A DNA stretch of 28,287 nucleotides from a virus. The notes under the pieces are model-generated. The model worked only from the letters and a program-made list of their open reading frames with translations. It ran no database searches and was not told where the DNA came from. The translations under genes and the position numbers were made by a program. Below are positions 1 through 6,963 of the stretch, in pieces; position 1 is the stretch's first letter, and each line of letters starts with the position of its first letter. The stretch lies in IMG/VR virus record IMGVR_UViG_3300025695_001894, positions 1 to 28,287 of that record. One strand, written 5' to 3'.

Positions 1-1
1 C

Positions 2-220
2 CTAGGAACAGCAGATAGATTCTTAGTAAGAATCAACTTAGCACTTGAATTAGAAAAAAACACTATAAATTATCTTCTAATAGATTCTAATAATGTAAAA
101 AAACCACTTGCTAGAGGTCAATTTCCTTTAACACAAGAACAAATTGATAATCATGGAAATGATATTAACTGGGCATATGATTATGCAGCAGAACAATTAG
201 GTGTTACTTTAATAAAATAA
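2..220 (+). CDS. C-terminal part of an unrecognised protein
   Basis: An open frame runs from the left edge to a TAA at 218-220, giving about 72 residues of a protein whose start lies outside the window. The visible part begins LGTADRFLVRINLALELE and ends AAEQLGVTLIK. It has no membrane segment, cysteine cluster or motif I recognise. It is soluble in composition, with alternating hydrophobic and charged residues. The 17-base gap to the next gene suggests one transcript. The neighbouring small DUF7936-like gene is a phage type, so a virion or phage accessory protein is plausible, but no function can be assigned from this fragment. Confidence 0.7.
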   Translation, partial: LGTADRFLVRINLALELEKNTINYLLIDSNNVKKPLARGQFPLTQEQIDNHGNDINWAYDYAAEQLGVTLIK

Positions 221-237
221 ATAAAAATAGATAAACC

Positions 238-597
238 ATGGAAACAATTTGGAAAATAACAAATTTAAAAAGAATACCTGGTAATGATTTAGTTATCGAA
301 GCAGAATATGGTGTTACATTTAAATTAGAAGATGAAATGGATAGAAGATTTGGATTAGTTACTTTAGAAGGTGATGCAAATGACCCAAACTTTATACCAT
401 ATGAAAATTTAACTGAGGATATTGTAATAGGATGGGTAAAATCAGTATTAGGAACTGAATCTATTGCTGCTTTAGAAAGTGAATTACAACAAGAACTTCA
501 AAGTAGAATTGATGAAAAGAACAATCCAGAATTTATAGAAGAAAATCCTTTTGTAAAGAAAAGAACTCGTAAAAATAAAGATACTTCAGAAGAATAA
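238..597 (+). CDS. Small phage protein, DUF7936-like
   Basis: 119 residues. The N-terminus (METIWKITNLKR) and a mid-protein segment with LTE followed by WVKSVLG match my memory of a small protein common in T4-like phages (pattern: T-x-W-x-I-x-x-L-x-R ... LTE-x-x-v-x-W-V ... LG), which I associate with DUF7936. The first ~70 residues look like beta strands. A helix follows (about 75-95), and the tail is lysine/glutamate-rich and probably disordered. The biochemical role is unknown; some relatives are found near structural genes. The start is the first ATG, with no Shine-Dalgarno ahead of it. A terminator hairpin follows 25 bases after the stop, so this gene ends its transcript. The family name is from memory and moderately uncertain. 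Confidence 0.7.
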   Translation: METIWKITNLKRIPGNDLVIEAEYGVTFKLEDEMDRRFGLVTLEGDANDPNFIPYENLTEDIVIGWVKSVLGTESIAALESELQQELQSRIDEKNNPEFIEENPFVKKRTRKNKDTSEE

Positions 598-622
598 TTA
601 ACAATTTAATTAAATAATTTAC

Positions 623-657
623 AAGCACGGAATGATGAAACATTTCCGTGCTTTTTT
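623..657 (+). terminator. Rho-independent terminator
   Basis: The arms AAGCACGGAATG (623-634) and CATTTCCGTGCTT (641-653) pair with one bulged base around a 6-base loop, followed by a run of T (652-657). It closes the transcript of the preceding gene. It also rules out a start at the ATG at 632, which lies inside the left arm. Confidence 0.85.
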
Positions 658-664
658 ATATAAT
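657..664 (+). promoter_or_regulatory. Putative late-type promoter box TATATAAT
   Basis: TATATAAT lies directly after the terminator and 24 bases before the ATG at 689. The same octamer at a similar distance precedes several other genes here (9426, 12087, 12949, 18650, 19172; TATATAAA at 27934). It resembles the T4 late promoter box TATAAATA. The background is AT-rich, so any single copy is weak evidence. Confidence 0.45.
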
Positions 665-688
665 GATATATACACTAAATATTATTAT

Positions 689-1588
689 ATGCAAAAACAA
701 TATTCTATATTCCATATAGAAGGTGGATTAGGAAAACACATAGCTGCAACTGCAGTCGCAAAATGCATCAAGAATACACATCCAGATAGAGAATTAATAG
801 TAGTTTGTGCATATCCAGAAGTTTTTATTAATTTACCATTTATTTCTAGAGTTTATAAAATAGGAATCACACCCTACTTTTATGATGAATATATCAAAGA
901 TCAAGACTTTTTAGTTTTTAAACACGAACCCTATTTTACAACTGATCATATTAAAAAATCAAAATCTTTAATAGATAACTGGTGTAACTTATACGATTTA
1001 AATTATTTTGGTGAACTACCAGAGATTAAATTTAATTATAGGCAACTTCAATTTAACCAAAATCTATGGTATAGAGAAAAACCTATATTCTTAATTCAAA
1101 CAAATGGAGGTCCATTAGAAGGTCAAAAATATATCAATTCATGGACTAGAGACATTCCACCATATCTATTAAGTACTATTATTGAATCGTTTAAAGATGA
1201 TTATCATATAATACAAGTATGTAGACATAAAAATCAAGCAATACACCCAGATGTCGAAGTCATATCAGAACCTATGAGCAATACTGAATTATTTGGACTT
1301 GTTCAAGCATCTAGTAAAAGATTATTAATAGATAGTTCTTTACAACATGTAGCAACTGCTTTAAATAAAAAATCAACAGTTCTTTGGATAGGAACAGATC
1401 CCAAAGTATTTGGATATGATTTACATGATAATATTTCAGCAAATTTAAATGATGATAATTTTAAAAGACCTGAAAGTTATTTATTTGATTATGGGTTTAC
1501 TGGAGAATTATATGAATGTCCAGTTGAAGATATGAGGACTATGTTTGACGTTACTCAAATTATAAATAGTTTAAACTTACAAAATTAA
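689..1588 (+). CDS. GT9-like (heptosyltransferase-type) glycosyltransferase
   Basis: 299 residues from the ATG at 689. The frame is open from an ATG at 632, but that codon sits inside a terminator hairpin, and the protein fold starts only after residue 1 of the shorter form (MQKQYSIFHIEGGLGKHI). Two Rossmann-like halves are visible. The first has the G-G-L-G-K-H loop and a strand pattern ending in FINLPFISRVYKIG. The second has LLIDSSLQHVATALNKKSTVLWIGTD, matching the C-terminal donor-binding region of GT-B enzymes of family GT9 (ADP-heptose:LPS heptosyltransferases). The likely role is transfer of a sugar to a surface glycan or phage-decorated acceptor. It heads a run of carbohydrate and sulfation genes with 2-3 base gaps. 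The donor sugar cannot be read from sequence. Confidence 0.75.
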   Translation: MQKQYSIFHIEGGLGKHIAATAVAKCIKNTHPDRELIVVCAYPEVFINLPFISRVYKIGITPYFYDEYIKDQDFLVFKHEPYFTTDHIKKSKSLIDNWCNLYDLNYFGELPEIKFNYRQLQFNQNLWYREKPIFLIQTNGGPLEGQKYINSWTRDIPPYLLSTIIESFKDDYHIIQVCRHKNQAIHPDVEVISEPMSNTELFGLVQASSKRLLIDSSLQHVATALNKKSTVLWIGTDPKVFGYDLHDNISANLNDDNFKRPESYLFDYGFTGELYECPVEDMRTMFDVTQIINSLNLQN

Positions 1589-1591
1589 AAT

Positions 1592-2404
1592 ATGAAGCAA
1601 ATATTTTTTCAAAGCTCATTACCAAGAGCCGGCAGTACACTATTACAAAATATATTAGCACAAAATCCTGATTTTCACGCAACACCAACATCTGGAGTTT
1701 TAGATTTATTATTAGCATCAAAGAATGTATATAATAGTTTACCAGAATTTAAAGCACAAAATGCAGATGTGGTAGAAGAACATATTAAAGGATTTTGGAA
1801 AGGTGGATTAGAAGGTTATTTCTCTAATATAAAAGAACCATATGTTATTGATAAATGCAGGGGTTGGAGTGCTTTTTATGATCTTGTTAATTTATTTTAT
1901 CCAAATCCTAAAATGGTATGTATGATTAGAGATCCTAGAGATATTTTTACATCTATGGAAAATAATTATAGAAAGAATCCATTAGCAAACGCAGGTGTAG
2001 TTGATACTTCGCAATTAAAAGGTACAACTGTAGAAAAAAGAATAGATCATTTTGCAGCCAATATACCGGTTGGTTTATCGTTTGATAGATTAAGAGATAT
2101 AATATCTCAAGGTATACATAGAAATATACTTTTTATTAAGTTTGAAGATTTAACAAAAGATCCACAGGCAGAAATGAATAAAATATATGATTATTTTGAA
2201 GTAGAAAGGTTTAAACATGATTTTAATAATATTGAGCAAATAACACAAGAAGACGATAGAATACACGGTCCTTTTGGAGATCATAAAGTAAGACAGGTAG
2301 TCGCTCCTATAAAATCTAAAGCAGTTGAGACTTTAGGCCCAGCTGCATGTCAATGGATCAGGCAAAATTACGATTGGTTTTATCAAGAATTTAAATACTA
2401 TTAA
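1592..2404 (+). CDS. Sulfotransferase family protein
   Basis: 270 residues. It carries the two PAPS-binding signatures of sulfotransferases: a 5'-phosphosulfate loop near the N-terminus (SLPRAGSTLLQNIL, about residues 9-22) and the 3'-phosphate motif in MVCMIRDPRDIFTSM (about 108-122). Family members move sulfate from PAPS to a hydroxyl or amine on a carbohydrate, peptide or small molecule. The next gene, 2 bases downstream, encodes a kinase that makes PAPS, so donor supply and transfer are coupled in one transcript. The surrounding glycosyltransferases point to a glycan acceptor, but the acceptor is inference. There is no signal peptide or membrane segment, so it should act in the cytoplasm. 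Length is normal for bacterial and phage sulfotransferases. Confidence 0.88.
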   Translation: MKQIFFQSSLPRAGSTLLQNILAQNPDFHATPTSGVLDLLLASKNVYNSLPEFKAQNADVVEEHIKGFWKGGLEGYFSNIKEPYVIDKCRGWSAFYDLVNLFYPNPKMVCMIRDPRDIFTSMENNYRKNPLANAGVVDTSQLKGTTVEKRIDHFAANIPVGLSFDRLRDIISQGIHRNILFIKFEDLTKDPQAEMNKIYDYFEVERFKHDFNNIEQITQEDDRIHGPFGDHKVRQVVAPIKSKAVETLGPAACQWIRQNYDWFYQEFKYY

Positions 2405-2406
2405 TT

Positions 2407-2877
2407 ATGATATATTGGTTTACAGGTCAGCCATGTGCTGGAAAAACAATTTTAGCTAATAAATTAAGAGATTACTTAGAAGCTAAACAAAATGAAAAAG
2501 ATCCAAATAACAGATATAAGGCGTATCGAATAGATGGTGACGAAATGAGAGAGCTATTTACAAACAAAGACTACACAATTAACGGAAGGGTAGTTAATGT
2601 TGGTACTGCACAAAAAATTGCACATTACCTTCATAATCAAGGACATGATGTTATAGTATCTTTAGTTGCTCCTTATATTGATCAGAGAGAAGATTTTAAA
2701 AAACTTATAGGTATAGAAAATATGGTTGAGTTCTATGTTCACACCTCAGAATCAAGAGAAAGAGACCATTTTAAAGCAATAGCTTATGTACCACCAGTTT
2801 CAGACTACGTAGATATTGATACGACATATGACACTCCAGAACAAAGCTTTGAAATAGTAAAAAAATGGATACAATAA
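2407..2877 (+). CDS. cysC: Adenylylsulfate (APS) kinase, CysC-like
   Basis: 156 residues, slightly shorter than cellular CysC. APS kinase phosphorylates adenylylsulfate with ATP to give PAPS, the sulfate donor. The Walker A loop GQPCAGKT is at residues 7-14. DGDEMR (43-48) matches the family's D-G-D-x-x-R, and SLVAPYIDQRE matches the S-P-Y-x-x-x-R-E region that follows the V-x-V-S strand. The C-terminus has a divergent lid. The start abuts the sulfotransferase stop (2-base gap), and the 3' end overlaps the next gene by 13 bases. No ATP sulfurylase is evident in the window, so APS would have to come from the host or from elsewhere in the genome. Confidence 0.88.
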   Translation: MIYWFTGQPCAGKTILANKLRDYLEAKQNEKDPNNRYKAYRIDGDEMRELFTNKDYTINGRVVNVGTAQKIAHYLHNQGHDVIVSLVAPYIDQREDFKKLIGIENMVEFYVHTSESRERDHFKAIAYVPPVSDYVDIDTTYDTPEQSFEIVKKWIQ

Positions 2878-3209
2878 AAAAGAATACATATTTCTGTGAT
2901 ATTGATGGTACTATATTTAAGTATCGTAAATTTGAAACATATACAGAATCAGATGTTGAGGTTATAGAATCAACCAAAAAATATTTAGTCGATAAAAAAT
3001 CTGAAGGTCATATGATAATTCTAACCACTGCTAGGCCGGAAGAAATGAGAGAGCATACTGAATTAGAATTACAAAATAATGGTATACCATATGATAGATT
3101 AATTATGGGAATTGAAAGAGGACCTCGATACTTAATTAATGATATGGATCCAAATAACCCAGGTGAAAGAGCAATAGGAATAAATTTAATAAGAGATAAA
3201 GGAATATGA
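2865..3209 (+). CDS. Small HAD-superfamily phosphatase
   Basis: 114 residues. HAD motif I is FCDIDGTIF (nucleophile D12, acid/base D14), motif II is ILTTARPEE, and a terminal acidic motif appears in GPRYLINDMDP. There is no cap domain, as in short C0-type HAD phosphatases of capsule or nucleotide metabolism. It probably dephosphorylates a small sugar or nucleotide substrate in the cytoplasm. The start overlaps the APS kinase end by 13 bases and the stop overlaps the next ATG (ATGA), so translation is coupled. Removing the by-product PAP would make sense after sulfotransfer, but known PAP phosphatases belong to the unrelated CysQ/IMPase fold, so this is only a thought. The substrate is unknown. 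Confidence 0.8.
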   Translation: MDTIKKNTYFCDIDGTIFKYRKFETYTESDVEVIESTKKYLVDKKSEGHMIILTTARPEEMREHTELELQNNGIPYDRLIMGIERGPRYLINDMDPNNPGERAIGINLIRDKGI

Positions 3210-3604
3210 AAAAGTATTTAGCACAAGCAGCTTTTCAGTCATCATATAATGAAAATAAGTATTCAATGTACATTGGAAGATGGCAACCATGGCACGCAGG
3301 TCATAGATGGTTAATAGACCAAAGATTAGATGAAGGTAAAAATGTATGGATTGCAATTCGTAATATTCCACCAGATGAAAAGAATCCTTGGACTGCAGAA
3401 GAGGTATTAGCAAATCTACAAATTGAATTAAAAGATTTAATAGAAGAAGGTAGAGTAGTTACAACAATTGTACCAGATATTGAATCGATAAATATAGGAA
3501 GAGGTGTTGGATATGATGTTATAGAACATTGCCCACCTGATCAAGTAAAAAATATCTCTGCAACTAAAATCAGAGAACAAATGAAAAAAGATGGTAAGTT
3601 ATAA
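3206..3604 (+). CDS. HxGH nucleotidyltransferase (NMNAT/cytidylyltransferase-like)
   Basis: 132 residues. The nucleotide-binding signature GRWQPWHAGHRWLID (HAGH at 30-33) and the C-terminal ISATKIREQM (about 117-126) are the two hallmark motifs of the HIGH-superfamily nucleotidyltransferases. These include NMN adenylyltransferase, glycerol-3-phosphate and other cytidylyltransferases, and ATP sulfurylase. The enzyme should join an NMP to a phosphorylated or acidic small molecule with release of pyrophosphate. Its place between a HAD phosphatase and DUF2061, inside a sulfation cluster, suggests it serves the same pathway, for example by activating a sugar or alditol phosphate. It is far shorter than ATP sulfurylase, so I do not assign that activity. 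Overlaps on both sides (4 and 14 bases) indicate coupled translation. Confidence 0.78.
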   Translation: MKKYLAQAAFQSSYNENKYSMYIGRWQPWHAGHRWLIDQRLDEGKNVWIAIRNIPPDEKNPWTAEEVLANLQIELKDLIEEGRVVTTIVPDIESINIGRGVGYDVIEHCPPDQVKNISATKIREQMKKDGKL

Positions 3605-3809
3605 AAGACATATTGCAAAAACAATAAGTTGGAGAATTATAGGAACATTAGATACAATGTTACTTTCAGCAATAATCACTGGAAGTTGGCAAACTGGTTT
3701 AACAATCGGAGGTGTTGAAGTTTTTACTAAAATGATACTATATTTCTTTCATGAAAGAGCATGGTATAAGTTAAGTAAATTTGGAGTTGATACAACTGAA
3801 CAACTTTAA
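3591..3809 (+). CDS. DUF2061 small membrane protein
   Basis: 72 residues. The segment KTISWRIIGTLDTMLLSAII, then GGVEVFTKMILYFFHERAWYKL, is the signature of DUF2061, a small integral membrane family with two hydrophobic helices (about 13-33 and 36-53). It presumably sits in the host inner membrane with the basic N-terminus inside. Function is unknown, but I recall cellular DUF2061 genes lying beside sulfate-activation genes (cysC/cysD/cysN) in Bacteroidota and other bacteria. That fits its position at the end of this sulfotransferase/APS-kinase string. It overlaps the preceding gene by 14 bases. It is followed by ~100 bases of AT-rich DNA with no recognisable gene. Confidence 0.85.
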   Translation: MVSYKRHIAKTISWRIIGTLDTMLLSAIITGSWQTGLTIGGVEVFTKMILYFFHERAWYKLSKFGVDTTEQL

Positions 3810-3897
3810 AATTTATAAAAAATGATATGAAAGATTATCTTAATCCAAAAAAACATATAGAAAATTAACATATCATAGAAACTAATTTTTAAAAAAC

Positions 3898-3905
3898 TAT
3901 ATAAT
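3898..3905 (+). promoter_or_regulatory. TATATAAT box just before a start codon
   Basis: This is the same octamer as the putative late boxes elsewhere, but only 4 bases from the ATG at 3910. If it were a -10 box, transcription would begin at or beyond the ATG. It may be chance, or part of an initiation-region preference for AT. Confidence 0.2.
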
Positions 3906-3909
3906 AAAT

Positions 3910-4842
3910 ATGTCAGAAATTATTAAACACCAGACCGGAATATACGGAACCTATATGTATATTGATTCAGTATTAGAGGGATCAAATTCAACGTGGGATT
4001 TTTCAGGTTGGATTTGTTCAGTTGAACATGAAATAGAAGATCTCTTAATAGATGGTACTTCTATTAAACCATCCTTTTCGCCAAGACCTGATGTGGCTGA
4101 GCTTTATAGTCCAAAGGGATTTAACCCAGGCGTTAAATTTACTCTTAAAAAAGAGGATATTTTTAAACCATTACAGATTAAATTTGAAGGAGCTGATGAA
4201 TTACATGACATAAATTCTTTAGCAAGATGGGTATCTTATTATTCTGGATTTGCTAATGAGGATAAAGGTATAATTGTTGTAGATAATTTCTACGCAGATC
4301 CTGATTTTGTTAGAGAATGGGTAATTAATGAGATTAATTTTAGTTCTTCAAATTATCATAAAGGGGAAAGAGCAACTGAAAGATTTTCAATCTATGGAAT
4401 GAAAGAAAAGCTTGAAAAAATTATTGGCAAACCAATCTATAATTGGAATCATGATAATTATGCTAATGGGATATTTCAATTCTGTACAGCAGATCAACCA
4501 ATTGTTTATCATGTTGATAATCAAACGTATGCTGGAATTGTATTCTTAACACCTGAAGCACCTGCAAGTACTGGGACTGCTTTTTATCGAAGTAAAGTTA
4601 CAGGTGACTATAGATTTGACGATGAAAAAAGAAAAACAACCAACTACGTTAGAGCCTTTCAGGGTAAAAGTGCTGAAATGAATTTTTATGATGGAACAAA
4701 TTTTGAAAAAATAGATGAGGTGGGAAATGTATATAATAGATTGGTTCTGTTTGACGCTAAAAATATTCATGCAGCAACTCAGTACTTTGGAGATGCTATA
4801 GATAATGCTAGACTTTTCCACATGTTTTTCTTTGACGTATAA
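3910..4842 (+). CDS. DUF6445-like 2OG-Fe(II) oxygenase with N-terminal beta domain
   Basis: 310 residues in two parts. Residues ~15-95 form a beta-rich domain with SGWICSVEHEIEDLLIDG and RPDVAELY...GFNPGVKF. It resembles the small beta-sandwich accessory domain fused to many glycan-modifying enzymes. From ~120 on, IIVVDNFYADPDFVREW and HVDNQTYAGIVFLTPEAP...GTAFYRSK match the DUF6445 branch of 2-oxoglutarate/iron oxygenases. Likely iron ligands are H201, D203 and H287, with R301 as a candidate 2OG anchor. Such enzymes hydroxylate or otherwise oxidise a substrate, here perhaps a surface glycan or its carrier protein given the flanking glycosyltransferases. The reaction and substrate are inferred. 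It starts at the only good ATG and lies 13 bases before the next gene. Confidence 0.78.
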   Translation: MSEIIKHQTGIYGTYMYIDSVLEGSNSTWDFSGWICSVEHEIEDLLIDGTSIKPSFSPRPDVAELYSPKGFNPGVKFTLKKEDIFKPLQIKFEGADELHDINSLARWVSYYSGFANEDKGIIVVDNFYADPDFVREWVINEINFSSSNYHKGERATERFSIYGMKEKLEKIIGKPIYNWNHDNYANGIFQFCTADQPIVYHVDNQTYAGIVFLTPEAPASTGTAFYRSKVTGDYRFDDEKRKTTNYVRAFQGKSAEMNFYDGTNFEKIDEVGNVYNRLVLFDAKNIHAATQYFGDAIDNARLFHMFFFDV

Positions 4843-4855
4843 TAAAAACAACAAT

Positions 4856-6700
4856 ATGAAAATTAATGTAATTACCCGAAGTACTCGCCTTCATAATTTA
4901 AAAACTGTAAAAGAATCTGTATTCAGCAATATACCTAAAGGATTGAAAATAGGATGGCATGTTGTATTCGATGTGAATTCGCTTAAAGATATTGATGCAG
5001 AATTATTAGGTGAACTAGAGGACTCAAATACAACATACTACTTTAAAAAAGGAGATGTCGTTGGCATGTTATACCCACAGACTGGTGAGATAATTTCAAC
5101 TTTCAAAAAATCTTGGGTATATTTTTTAGATGATGATAATATAATGCATCCAAATTTCTATACACAGATTAGTAAAAAAATAGAAGAAAATCCTGAAAAA
5201 ATGGTCCATGTAGTTTCACAGAGGGTAGATGGAAAGGATTTTACAGGTCTTGATTTTAGATTAGCTGATCCATCATTTGTAAAAAAGAGTAGAATTGACC
5301 TTGCTCAATTTATAGTTAACTCTGAGGTATACAATGAATGGGGTTATAAATTTCAACCAGATTATTGCGCTGACGGTATTTTAATCGAGCAGGTTTTTAA
5401 AGAGCACCCAACCTGGTTTACATTTACAATTGATGAATTAAGTTACTATAATTACTTAGAGAAAAAATCAACAGCAAAAGTACCTAAAGTATTGTATGTT
5501 GGCAAGGACGAGCCTGAATTAAAATCACTTAAAATACTTGATTATGAGGCAGATAATTTAGATGTTAAGTATTTAAAATCAGATGACCAAATTCAAATTC
5601 ATTTAGCCAAATTTAAACCAGACGTTATTATAACAAGAGGTGGATCATGGAAAGAATTTCCAGGAATGGCAAACATGCCTCTTCAATTTCGTAGAAAATG
5701 GGTAAATGTGCCTGTTGATAAATCAATTGAAGAAGTTGGACAATTAGCATATCAGTGTTCTATGGAAACCCTATTATCACCAGATGGACTTGAAGATTCA
5801 GAAATGATTTCATACACAACCCCAATTTATAACACAGGGGATAAACTGTACAACACCTACGGGTCTCTATTAGAACAGACTTACCAAAATTGGGAGTGGG
5901 TTCTTATTAATGATTCAACTGATGGCGGTAGAACTCTTAAAACAGCAGAAGATATTGCAAGTCGAGATCCTCGAGTTAGGGTTTATGATTTTAGAGAAAA
6001 GAGTGGAGGAAACATTGGTGAAGTAAAATGGAGAGCAAATTGCATGGCTAAAGGATTTATTTTAGCAGAATTAGACCATGATGATTTATTGGTTCCATGG
6101 TGTACTGAAGATTTATATAAGGCGGCAAAGAAACATCCGGAGGCTGGATTCTTTTTTAATGACACTCTTGAAGTTAATGAAAATTGGGAATCTCAAACCT
6201 ATCCTGATGGATTTGCATTTGCGTATGGATCCTATAGAGATGAAGAGTATAAGGGTAAAATGATGAAAGTTGCAAATCAACATAATATTAACCCAAAAAC
6301 TATTAGACACATTGTTGGTGTTCCAAACCACGTAAGAGCATGGAGAAGAACAACCTACTTTGAAATCGGAGGACATAATAGAAACCTTACAGTGGCTGAT
6401 GATTATGAATTAGTTGTAAGAACTTTTTTAAAGACAATCACTTGTAAAATACCAAAACTTGGATATGTTCAATTCTTATATAATAATGCAAATGGCCAAA
6501 ATACACATGACATGGCTAGGGCAGATATTCAAAGAAGAGTGCGCACGATTGGCTACTATTATAATGAGCAAATCAAGAATAGATTTGAAGAACTTGGTCT
6601 TAAAGATTGGGCATATGAAGAATTTCCAGGAGCTCCACTTCGGGCAAAGCCAAGATATGGTGCAGAAGAAATGGCTGCCAATATAATCTATCAAGAATAA
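4856..6700 (+). CDS. Double glycosyltransferase (GT-A + Rossmann linker + GT2)
   Basis: 614 residues from the ATG at 4856. An in-frame ATG at 4805 lies within the previous gene and would add 17 unconserved residues. Residues 1-200 form a GT-A-like domain beginning MKINVITRSTRL, with an acidic metal motif DDDN at 92-95. Residues ~208-305 look like a separate Rossmann-like domain (VPKVLYVGKDEPELKSLKIL ... FKPDVIITRGGSW). Residues ~315-600 are a classic GT2 domain: SYTTPIYNTGDKLYNTYGSL, WVLINDSTDGG, and the catalytic-type DHDD at 407-410. Two catalytic domains in one chain suggest it adds two sugars in sequence to a surface polysaccharide or virion glycan. It is transcribed with the neighbouring oxygenase and other transferases. 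Donor sugars are unknown. Confidence 0.82.
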   Translation: MKINVITRSTRLHNLKTVKESVFSNIPKGLKIGWHVVFDVNSLKDIDAELLGELEDSNTTYYFKKGDVVGMLYPQTGEIISTFKKSWVYFLDDDNIMHPNFYTQISKKIEENPEKMVHVVSQRVDGKDFTGLDFRLADPSFVKKSRIDLAQFIVNSEVYNEWGYKFQPDYCADGILIEQVFKEHPTWFTFTIDELSYYNYLEKKSTAKVPKVLYVGKDEPELKSLKILDYEADNLDVKYLKSDDQIQIHLAKFKPDVIITRGGSWKEFPGMANMPLQFRRKWVNVPVDKSIEEVGQLAYQCSMETLLSPDGLEDSEMISYTTPIYNTGDKLYNTYGSLLEQTYQNWEWVLINDSTDGGRTLKTAEDIASRDPRVRVYDFREKSGGNIGEVKWRANCMAKGFILAELDHDDLLVPWCTEDLYKAAKKHPEAGFFFNDTLEVNENWESQTYPDGFAFAYGSYRDEEYKGKMMKVANQHNINPKTIRHIVGVPNHVRAWRRTTYFEIGGHNRNLTVADDYELVVRTFLKTITCKIPKLGYVQFLYNNANGQNTHDMARADIQRRVRTIGYYYNEQIKNRFEELGLKDWAYEEFPGAPLRAKPRYGAEEMAANIIYQE

Positions 6701-6725
6701 TGATTAACATGTGATTAATTAATAT

Positions 6726-6962
6726 ATGGCAAAAAAAGAAAATCAAATAGCAAAAGTAAAAGATCCAAAAATCGGTAAAAAATATAGTTATCGATTTGCT
6801 GGATCTATACAATCTGGGTTACTTTTCAGGCATAGTGAAAGTTTAACTAAAACTTATGGATATCCGTGGTTTTGGTTTTACAATAGCGATGATACACCAA
6901 ACGATCGTGGAGAATACTTAAAATACCCAGTCGGTATTTATAACATCTTAGAAAAACTTTAA
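6726..6962 (+). CDS. Small conserved-looking protein, function unknown
   Basis: 78 residues. A basic N-terminus (MAKKENQIAKVKDPKIGKKY) is followed by a compact segment rich in aromatic residues (YGYPWFWFYNSDDTPNDRGEY). No catalytic motif, cysteine pair or membrane helix is visible. The composition fits a small beta-barrel (SH3-like) fold. It lies between the double glycosyltransferase and a 3'-5' exonuclease, one base before the latter, and is likely cotranscribed. The start ATG is preceded by TTAATTAATAT with no Shine-Dalgarno. I do not recognise the family. Confidence 0.75.
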   Translation: MAKKENQIAKVKDPKIGKKYSYRFAGSIQSGLLFRHSESLTKTYGYPWFWFYNSDDTPNDRGEYLKYPVGIYNILEKL

Positions 6963-6963
6963 T

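Noticed and set aside
632-688. Upstream ATG extending the GT9-like gene by 19 residues
   Set aside because: The ATG lies within the left arm of a terminator and the added residues are AT-run artefacts. The conserved-looking protein starts at 689.
3206-3604. ATP sulfurylase assignment for the HxGH enzyme
   Set aside because: Same superfamily, but ATP sulfurylase is about three times longer and its sulfate-binding motifs are not visible here.
3827-3868. 13-codon ORF (MKDYLNPKKHIEN) between DUF2061 and the oxygenase
   Set aside because: It is too short to support as a gene, has no homolog I recognise and no regulatory context.
4805-4855. Earlier start for the double glycosyltransferase
   Set aside because: It overlaps the oxygenase gene in another frame and adds residues unlike a GT-A start. 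The ATG at 4856 begins the first strand directly.
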